From: an uncultured Gemmatimonadota bacterium
GTDB lineage: Bacteria > Gemmatimonadota > Gemmatimonadetes > Longimicrobiales > Gaopeijiaceae
NCBI GenBank assembly: GCA_937136445.1
Contig: CAKZOQ010000453.1
Coordinates: forward strand, 1-5,456
Direction of reading: 5' to 3'
DNA length: 5,456 bases
Position 1 is the first letter of the stretch. Each line of letters opens with the position of its first letter. Positions 1 to 4,649 of this stretch are shown one piece after another. The position numbers were made by a program, and so were the translations under genes. The notes under the pieces are model-generated. The model ran no database searches. It worked only from the letters and a program-made list of their open reading frames with translations, and was not told where the DNA came from.

Positions 1-512
1 TGGTCAACGGGATCCTCTTCAACCACGAGTCGCCCCGCCGAGGCGAGACCTTCGTGACGCGGAAGATCACGCGGGCCGTCGGGCGCATGAAGGTGGGCCT
101 GCAGAAGAAGATGTTCCTGGGCAACATCGAGGCCCGCCGCGACTGGGGCTTCGCCGGAGACTACGTGGAAGGGATGTGGCGGATGCTCCAGCACCACGAG
201 CCCACCGACTTCGTGCTCGCCACCGGGCGAAGTCACTCCATCCGCGACTTCCTCGATGCCGCGTTCGGCTGCGTGGACATGGATTGGGAGGAGTTCGTGG
301 ACTTCGACGAGCGCTACCTCCGGCCCTCGGAGGTGGACCACCTGGAGGGCGACGCGTCCAAGGCTCGCGAGGCGCTGGGGTGGGCACCCACGGTGAGCTT
401 CGAGGAGCTGGTGGAGATGATGGTGCAGGCGGACCTGGAGCTGGCGCGGCAGGAGCGGACGCTGGTGGAGGGCGGTCACGACGTGGCGCCCCGGGGCCTG
501 GCGAGCCTGTGA
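1..512 (+). CDS. gmd: GDP-mannose 4,6-dehydratase, C-terminal part (5' end outside the window)
   Basis: This gene runs in from the left edge; its codons start at position 3 and 169 residues are visible before the TGA at 510-512. Gmd is a cytoplasmic NADP-dependent short-chain dehydrogenase/reductase-fold enzyme that converts GDP-D-mannose to GDP-4-keto-6-deoxy-D-mannose, the first committed step to GDP-L-fucose and related deoxy sugars. The opening NGILFNHESPRRGETFVTRK stretch is a hallmark of the family. It is followed by RDWGFAGDYVEGMW, the ATG(R)xxSIRDF segment and YLRPSEVDHLEGDASKA, which contribute to GDP-sugar binding. Full-length Gmd is usually about 320-375 residues, so roughly the N-terminal half is missing here, including the Rossmann glycine motif and the Tyr-x-x-x-Lys catalytic pair. 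The region between SIRDF and YLRP is short compared with E. coli Gmd. The immediately overlapping fcl gene confirms the pathway. The identification is firm; the start cannot be seen. Confidence 0.96.
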   Translation, partial: VNGILFNHESPRRGETFVTRKITRAVGRMKVGLQKKMFLGNIEARRDWGFAGDYVEGMWRMLQHHEPTDFVLATGRSHSIRDFLDAAFGCVDMDWEEFVDFDERYLRPSEVDHLEGDASKAREALGWAPTVSFEELVEMMVQADLELARQERTLVEGGHDVAPRGLASL

Positions 513-1462
513 GCACGGCAAGGAGCCGGGGCCCGGTCTACGTCGCCGGTCACCGGGGTCTGGTGGGCTCGGCTCTGGTGCGGCGTCTCGAGGGGTCGGG
601 CGTCGAGCCCGTGGTGCGCACCCGAACGGAGCTGGACCTGACCGACCCCATCGCCGTGGACGCCTTCTTCGCGGAGGAGCGCCCTGCGCGGGTCTACCTG
701 GCCGCGGCCAAGGTCGGGGGGATCCAGGCCAATGACGAATACCCGGGGGATTTCATTCGCGAGAATCTGGCGATCCAGCTACATGTTCTGGATGCCGCCC
801 GGCGCCACGGGGTGGAGAAGCTCCTCTTCCTGGGCTCGTCCTGCATCTACCCGAAGCACGCGGCCCAGCCCATGGCCGAGGATGCGCTTCTGACCGGTCC
901 CCTGGAGCCCACCAACCAGGCCTACGCCGTAGCCAAGATCGCCGGCGTGGAGATGTGCCGCGCCTACTGGCGGCAGTACGGGTGCCGGTTCATCAGCGCC
1001 ATGCCCACCAACCTCTACGGCCCCGGGGACAACTTCGATCTGGAGACGAGTCACGTGCTGCCGGCCCTCCTGCGGAAGTTCCACGAGGCCAAGGTCCATG
1101 GGCACCGAGAGGTCGTGCTCTGGGGCACCGGGACCCCGCGACGCGAATTCCTCCATGTGGACGACCTGGCCGACGCGTGCGTCTTCCTCATGGATCGTTG
1201 GGACCGCCCGGACATCGTGAACGTCGGTGTCGGGGAGGACATCGCCATCCGGGAGCTGGCCGAGCTCATCCGGGAGGTCGTGGACGTGGACGTGTCCATC
1301 ACGCTGGATCGCGAGAAGCCCGACGGGACGCCACGGAAGCTGCTGGACACCACCCGGCTCCAGGAGTTGGGATGGACTCCGAGCATCGACCTGCGGGACG
1401 GGATCGAACGGACCTACGCCTGGTTCCGGACCCACGTGGACGACGCACGATCGCACGCCTAG
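509..1462 (+). CDS. fcl: GDP-L-fucose synthase
   Basis: The product is a 317-residue NADPH-dependent epimerase/reductase that converts GDP-4-keto-6-deoxy-D-mannose to GDP-L-fucose in the cytoplasm. I chose the GTG at 509 because it overlaps the gmd stop as GTGA and places the nucleotide-binding GHRGLVG motif at residues 14-20, right after the first beta strand as expected. Upstream in-frame codons read through gmd and give low-complexity sequence. The catalytic residues are all visible: Ser110 in GSSCIYP, Cys112, Tyr139 and Lys143 in YAVAK, and His182 in ETSHVLPALLRKFHEA. These sit three residues later than Ser107, Cys109, Tyr136, Lys140 and His179 of the E. coli enzyme. PTNLYGPGDNFD and REFLHVDDLADA are further family signatures. 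Length is normal (about 310-320). No Shine-Dalgarno is evident before the GTG, so translation is probably coupled to gmd. The TPR gene follows after 9 nt. Confidence 0.96.
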   Translation: MSTARSRGPVYVAGHRGLVGSALVRRLEGSGVEPVVRTRTELDLTDPIAVDAFFAEERPARVYLAAAKVGGIQANDEYPGDFIRENLAIQLHVLDAARRHGVEKLLFLGSSCIYPKHAAQPMAEDALLTGPLEPTNQAYAVAKIAGVEMCRAYWRQYGCRFISAMPTNLYGPGDNFDLETSHVLPALLRKFHEAKVHGHREVVLWGTGTPRREFLHVDDLADACVFLMDRWDRPDIVNVGVGEDIAIRELAELIREVVDVDVSITLDREKPDGTPRKLLDTTRLQELGWTPSIDLRDGIERTYAWFRTHVDDARSHA

Positions 1463-1471
1463 GTTGAAGTC

Positions 1472-2215
1472 ATGTCCTCACCTGTCGAAGTCCGCCAGAC
1501 CATCGAAGACGGAGTCGCCGCCTGGGAACGCGAGCACTTCGAAGAGGCCCTGGAATCCTTCCGGAGCGTCCTGGCCGAACATCCCAACTTCGCGGACATC
1601 CACAACAAGGCCGGGCTCTGCCTGGCCATGATGAGCGAGCCCGAAGAGGCTCTGAAGCACTTCGACCACGCGCTGGAGCTCAACGAGGGATACGCCGAGG
1701 CCCACCTGAACCGCGGCATCATCCTCAACGAGCTGGGGCGCCACGACGAGGCGAAGGTCGCCCTCCGCAGGGCCGGGGAGATCGACACCCGCGACTCCAC
1801 GCGCTATCCCTCGGCGTTGGGCAACGAGCTGGCCGACGGACTGTCGCGCCTGGGGGTCCTCTACATGCGGGCCGATGAGCCCAGGAAGGCCGTGGAGCAC
1901 TACCGCGAGGCGCTGGACATCCGCCCGCGTTTCCAGGACATCCGGACCCGCTACGCCGGCGCCCTGATGGAGGTGGGCGAGGTAGAGCAGGCCCGCACCG
2001 AGCTCGAGACGGTCCTCGAGGCCCGGCCCTTCATGGCCGACGCCCGGGTCATGCTGGGGGTGGCGCTCCAGCGGCTGGGCGAGAAGGAATCCGCCATCGA
2101 GGCGTGGAAGCGCTGCGCCGTCGATGCCCCGGAAGACATGCGGCCCCGGGCCTACCTGGCCTCCGTAGGGGTGGAGCTCGACGAGGCTTGGATGCCCCCC
2201 GACTCCACCGACTGA
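1472..2215 (+). CDS. Tetratricopeptide repeat (TPR) protein
   Basis: This 247-residue protein is built almost entirely of TPR helix pairs, which mediate protein-protein contacts. About six repeats can be placed, at roughly residues 7-38, 41-72, 74-105, 119-152, 155-186 and 188-220. They show the typical pattern of G/A at helix-packing positions and an A-x-x-x-(F/Y/L) second helix ending in a proline, for example FEEALESFRSVLAEHP, PRKAVEHYREALDIRP and EKESAIEAWKRCAVDAP. A stretch of about 13 residues (106-118) interrupts the array between repeats 3 and 4. No signal peptide or membrane segment is visible, so it is probably cytoplasmic. It starts 9 nt after fcl stops, in the same direction, with only a weak AGG element about 8 nt before the ATG, so it is most likely the third gene of the gmd-fcl transcript. 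A scaffold or adaptor role in polysaccharide assembly would fit this position, but that is inference; the partner is unknown. Confidence 0.9.
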   Translation: MSSPVEVRQTIEDGVAAWEREHFEEALESFRSVLAEHPNFADIHNKAGLCLAMMSEPEEALKHFDHALELNEGYAEAHLNRGIILNELGRHDEAKVALRRAGEIDTRDSTRYPSALGNELADGLSRLGVLYMRADEPRKAVEHYREALDIRPRFQDIRTRYAGALMEVGEVEQARTELETVLEARPFMADARVMLGVALQRLGEKESAIEAWKRCAVDAPEDMRPRAYLASVGVELDEAWMPPDSTD

Positions 2216-2241
2216 CGTCCATCGCGGCGCCGGGTTACCTT
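2212..2241 (+). promoter_or_regulatory. Putative sigma-70-type promoter for the cupin gene
   Basis: A CTGACG element at 2212-2217 lies 18 nt before TACCTT at 2236-2241, a reasonable -35/-10 pair in which the -10 keeps the TA...T pattern. The -35 box overlaps the stop codon of the TPR gene. Transcription would begin near 2248, leaving a leader of about 36 nt before the cupin ATG. The same -10 hexamer and spacer length recur upstream of the LysM gene, which raises confidence. The cupin could also receive read-through from the upstream operon. Confidence 0.5.
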
Positions 2242-2283
2242 CGACCCGTCCGCCGCACCCTCCCCCTCGACCCCACCCCACCC

Positions 2284-2637
2284 ATGCTGGAAACCCCCCG
2301 CCGCGTCGAAAAACCCTGGGGCTACGAGCTCATCTGGGCCGAGACGACCCACTACGTGGGCAAGATCCTCCATGTGGAGGCCGGACACGCCCTCTCCCTC
2401 CAGTACCACGAGGAGAAGGACGAGACCATCTACCTCCTCTCGGGGGAGATGACGTTCCAGGCAGGGCCGTCCGTCGAGGAGCTGGTGGACCACGAGATGA
2501 AGGCGGGCCAACGATACCGCCTCGTTCCCGGCACCGTGCACCGCATGATCGCGCGGACGGACGTGGACATCCTGGAGGCCAGCACGAACCACCTGGACGA
2601 CGTGGTACGGCTGGAGGATCGGTACGGCCGAGCCTGA
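2284..2637 (+). CDS. Cupin-domain protein, mannose-6-phosphate isomerase type II-like
   Basis: This 117-residue single-domain cupin resembles the C-terminal isomerase domain of bifunctional mannose-6-phosphate isomerase/mannose-1-phosphate guanylyltransferase (ManC/AlgA type). Family features include VEKPWGYE (residues 8-15), GHALSLQYHEEKDETIYLLSGEM around 34-56 as the first cupin motif, VPGTVHRM (81-88) as the second, and the C-terminal DDVVRLEDRYGR. Likely metal ligands are His42, Glu47 and His86. The usual second histidine of the HxH pair is Glu44 here. The ATG at 2284 is the only plausible start: upstream in-frame codons back to the TPR gene include no start codon close to the domain. No Shine-Dalgarno is visible; the leader is C-rich. 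Lying next to gmd-fcl, it could supply mannose-6-phosphate for GDP-mannose synthesis, but many small cupins of this type are uncharacterised and the substrate is inferred. No guanylyltransferase domain is attached. Confidence 0.88.
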   Translation: MLETPRRVEKPWGYELIWAETTHYVGKILHVEAGHALSLQYHEEKDETIYLLSGEMTFQAGPSVEELVDHEMKAGQRYRLVPGTVHRMIARTDVDILEASTNHLDDVVRLEDRYGRA

Positions 2638-2642
2638 CGGAG

Positions 2643-2669
2643 GGGGAGTGGGCGAGCGGCCCGCTCCTC
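2643..2669 (+). terminator. GC-rich hairpin between convergent genes, possible terminator
   Basis: Bases 2643-2653 can pair with 2659-2669 to give an 11-bp stem around a 5-nt loop (GAGCG). Nine pairs are Watson-Crick and two are G-U wobbles when read on the plus strand. It starts 6 nt after the cupin stop and its distal arm overlaps the first two bases of the methyltransferase stop codon on the opposite strand. There is no T-tract after it, so it is not a textbook intrinsic terminator. On the minus strand the wobbles become A-C mismatches, so it should work better for the cupin transcript. An alternative 6-bp stem (GAGCGG/CCGCTC, 2654-2666) is also possible. Confidence 0.4.
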
Positions 2670-3675
2670 AGTCGCCCGGCGACACCTCGCAGGTGATGTA
2701 GGTCCAGGAGGCGCCGAACTCGAAGGCGCCACCGAACACCTCCTCCATCGCCTCCCGCATGAGGGTGAGTCGGTCGTCCACCACCTCCTCCGAGGGGGCC
2801 GTGCCGGTCACCTTCTCGGCGCCGCCCATCCACCCGAGCACCCCCTCGTGGTAGACGCTGAGGAATTCGTACCACTCGTCCACCCGTGCCGGGATCCGAC
2901 GTCGCTCCACGGAGAGGATGTCGAAGCCCTGGTCCCGGAGCAGGCCGAGGTAGTGCTCCAGCGGGCGCACCGGGAGGAAGTACCGGTCCCGGAGGCGATC
3001 GTGAGCCTGCATGTGCTCCGTGTCGTCCAGCCAGTCGCGGTAGGCGGCGAAGCGCTCGTCCCGGCGCACCTTCTCCCGGGCCGCTTCGTGGATGACGCCC
3101 ACCGTCTCGTCGATGATCCATTCGTCGTCGGGCATCTCCGGATTCCGGATGTTCCCGGACTGGACGAAGACCCGTCCCGAGGTCCGGATGAGGTGGTGCC
3201 ACGACGCCAGGGTCTCCTCCAGGTCGTGGTACAGGTGGATGGCATTGGTGGAGAGGATGGCATCGACGCCCCGCTCCATGAGAGCCTCCCCCACCACTTC
3301 GTCCAGACGCTCGAGCCGTCGCTCGTCCCGGAGCCAGCGGATTCGCCGGAAGGCCATCCTCGATTCGTCCCTGAACTTCTCCAGAGCCAGGCGGAGGAAC
3401 TTCGGGGAGGAGTCCACGATGAGGATGCCTGCGCGACGCCGCTGCAGGCGGTCCAGGAGGCGTTTGGCCAGGATGCCGGTCCCACCCGAGTAGTCCACGA
3501 GAAGGTCGCCGGGACGGACGAAGTGGGCCACCTGGTCCACGGTGTGGTCGAGGTTCGCGTACCAGCCGTGGTTCTCGACCGTGTCGTAGTTGAGGGCCAG
3601 TGCCTCCACCGGCTGGTCCACCCATTCGGCCAGGGGGATGCGTGGGAAGTCGGCGGGCCAGAGATGGGGAGGCAT
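2668..3675 (-). CDS. Class I SAM-dependent methyltransferase, substrate unknown
   Basis: This minus-strand gene encodes 335 residues. The N-terminal half is a Rossmann-type methyltransferase. Motif I, LLVDYSGGTGILAKRLL, spans residues 58-74 with the SAM-binding GGTG at 64-67. An acidic residue ending strand beta-2 (Asp88 in LIVDSSPKF) should bind the SAM ribose. A motif-IV-like strand, DAILSTNAIHLYHDL, begins at 138, followed by SGRVFVQSGNIR at 166-177. The C-terminal 155 residues are charged and helical-looking, with no motif I recognise; they may form a substrate cap. The ATG complementary to 3673-3675 is chosen because residues from PPHLWPADFPRIP onward look like real protein, whereas the open frame further upstream is low-complexity and lies opposite radC. 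No Shine-Dalgarno precedes this ATG, so the start is moderately secure. No signal peptide is seen. The gene converges on the cupin and diverges from radC, so context does not reveal the substrate. Confidence 0.88.
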   Translation of the reverse strand: MPPHLWPADFPRIPLAEWVDQPVEALALNYDTVENHGWYANLDHTVDQVAHFVRPGDLLVDYSGGTGILAKRLLDRLQRRRAGILIVDSSPKFLRLALEKFRDESRMAFRRIRWLRDERRLERLDEVVGEALMERGVDAILSTNAIHLYHDLEETLASWHHLIRTSGRVFVQSGNIRNPEMPDDEWIIDETVGVIHEAAREKVRRDERFAAYRDWLDDTEHMQAHDRLRDRYFLPVRPLEHYLGLLRDQGFDILSVERRRIPARVDEWYEFLSVYHEGVLGWMGGAEKVTGTAPSEEVVDDRLTLMREAMEEVFGGAFEFGASWTYITCEVSPGD

Positions 3676-3788
3676 GGAGCTGGGTCCGGTGGGAGGAGGG
3701 TGGCCAACTAGGATGGAGGGCGGCCCCACCGCCAACGGGCGGCCCAGCCAGCCATCCCTCCGCCCAGCCCCGTGCGCCATCCTGTGCG
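3676..3788. other. Divergent intergenic region between the methyltransferase and radC genes
   Basis: This stretch of about 113 bp must carry the start signals for both divergently transcribed genes if the chosen starts are right. On the plus strand TAGGAT at 3709-3714 is a possible -10, but no good -35 lies 16-19 nt before it. On the minus strand TTGGCG (complement of 3730-3735) lies 19 nt from TAGTTG (complement of 3705-3710), a weak candidate promoter. The two candidate -10 elements would overlap. No Shine-Dalgarno is evident for either gene. Confidence 0.4.
3718..3745. repeat. Two direct copies of a 9-bp dyad, GGGCGGCCC
   Basis: GGGCGGCCC occurs at 3718-3726 and again at 3737-3745. Each copy is itself a dyad (GGGC, one central G, GCCC), and the centres are 19 bp apart. 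They lie between the two divergent genes, just beyond the candidate -10 elements. That arrangement could be an operator for a dimeric regulator, but short GC-only repeats are common by chance in DNA of this composition. Confidence 0.35.
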
Positions 3789-4535
3789 GTGCCCACCTCA
3801 CCTCGTTCCTCGATCTCCCTCCGTTCCTGCGCCTCCCGGGACCGCCCACGGGAGCGTCTCCGGGCGGTGGGAGCCCGGCACCTGGCGGTGCGGGAGCTCC
3901 TGGCGCTCCTGGTGGGGAGCGGCGGGGCAGGGGGGTCCGCGCTGGACGTGGCGGACCGGGTGGTGGCATGGACGGAGGGCTCCCTTCGGCGCCTGGCCGC
4001 CCTGGAGCCCGGGAGGCTCGAGGGGGTGGACGGGGTGGGACGGGCGACGGCGGCGCGGATCCTGGCGGCGTTGGAGCTCGGCCGGAGGGCGTCGGCGGAG
4101 GAGCGGGAGGGAGGGGACGCGGTGATTCGGGGTCCGGCGGACGTCTTCCGGCGCCTGGGACCTCGCTTGCGGGACCTGCCGCAGGAGGAGTTCCATGCGC
4201 TCCTTCTGAACACGCGTCACCGCGTGCTCCGCACGGTGCCGGTGACCCGGGGGATCCTGGACGCCTCGCTCATCCACCCCCGGGAGGTCTTCCGGGCGGC
4301 CGTGGTGGAAGGAGCCGCAGGAGTGATCCTGGTGCACAACCACCCCTCGGGAGATCCCACCCCCTCTCCGGAAGACCGGGCCGTCACCCGGCAGCTCGCC
4401 GAAGCCGGACAGGCGTTGGGCATTCCCGTGCTGGACCATGTGGTGGTGGGAGACGGACGGTACGTCTCCCTGGGTGACGGATCGAGAGAGCCCGGGGGCG
4501 TCCTGGGGAGTTGTGCCGAGACCCCGACGCGGTAA
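3789..4535 (+). CDS. radC: RadC family JAMM/MPN+ domain protein
   Basis: With the GTG at 3789 the product has 248 residues, against about 220-230 for typical RadC. The family-typical RDRPRERL motif falls at residues 17-24, followed by the ELLALLVGSG segment. A helix-hairpin-helix element (GVDGVGRATAARILAALELG) starts near residue 79. The C-terminal JAMM domain is intact: Glu133 in QEEFHALLLNT, His183 and His185 in VHNHPSGD, Ser193 and Asp196, matching the HxHx7SxxD zinc-binding pattern. IHPREVFRAAVVEGAAG and LDHVVVGDGRYVSLGD are further family segments. RadC was long linked to DNA repair, but its biochemical role is still unsettled; the fold suggests a metal-dependent hydrolase acting in the cytoplasm. 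The start is uncertain: there is no ATG nearby, no Shine-Dalgarno, and the frame stays open upstream through GTG codons at 3642 and 3600 that lie inside the opposite-strand methyltransferase. The final 15 or so residues are a variable tail. Confidence 0.92.
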   Translation: MPTSPRSSISLRSCASRDRPRERLRAVGARHLAVRELLALLVGSGGAGGSALDVADRVVAWTEGSLRRLAALEPGRLEGVDGVGRATAARILAALELGRRASAEEREGGDAVIRGPADVFRRLGPRLRDLPQEEFHALLLNTRHRVLRTVPVTRGILDASLIHPREVFRAAVVEGAAGVILVHNHPSGDPTPSPEDRAVTRQLAEAGQALGIPVLDHVVVGDGRYVSLGDGSREPGGVLGSCAETPTR

Positions 4536-4563
4536 ACATTTGAAGTCAGTCGTAGAAACTCCG

Positions 4564-4593
4564 TTGACCCGGTCAAGAAGGCTCCGGTACCTT
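4564..4593 (+). promoter_or_regulatory. Sigma-70-type promoter for the LysM gene, with upstream A/T-rich patch
   Basis: TTGACC at 4564-4569 is separated by 18 nt from TACCTT at 4588-4593, the best promoter match in the window. It is preceded at 4533-4560 by a stretch with about 19 A/T out of 28 bases, striking in such GC-rich DNA and placed where an UP element would contact the RNA polymerase alpha subunits. Transcription would start near 4600, giving a leader of about 50 nt. The -10 hexamer and spacer match those of the cupin promoter. Confidence 0.65.
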
Positions 4594-4638
4594 TCGCTTC
4601 CACGCACCAAGGGGCGAACGGCCCCGTCCTTCCTGCCG

Positions 4639-4644
4639 AAGGAG
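4639..4644 (+). promoter_or_regulatory. Strong Shine-Dalgarno for the LysM gene
   Basis: AAGGAG ends 5 nt before the ATG at 4650 and fixes that start. It is the only strong Shine-Dalgarno seen before any gene in the window. Confidence 0.75.
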
Positions 4645-4649
4645 CCCGG

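Noticed and set aside
955..1467. Open frame inside fcl in a different plus-strand frame
   Set aside because: It is an out-of-frame shadow of fcl, rich in Arg, Pro and Gly, without family motifs.
2104..2283. A longer cupin protein starting inside the TPR gene
   Set aside because: The extension would overlap the end of the TPR gene and is low-complexity; the ATG at 2284 begins just before the conserved VEKPWGYE motif.
2330..4213. Very long open frame on the minus strand (over 600 codons)
   Set aside because: It spans the cupin, methyltransferase and radC regions in another frame and encodes proline-, arginine- and glycine-rich low-complexity sequence with no recognisable motif. It is a shadow caused by high GC content and scarce stop codons.
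3789..4535. RadC as a marker of a mobile or defence island
   Set aside because: RadC homologues do occur on mobile elements, but this one has the full HhH plus JAMM form, is similar in composition to its neighbours, and there are no integrase, transposase, tRNA or terminal repeats nearby.
1464..4548. The 9-mer TTGAAGTCA occurs at 1464-1472 and 4540-4548
   Set aside because: One copy abuts the TPR start and the other lies after radC; contexts differ and two copies of a 9-mer give too little evidence of a shared function.
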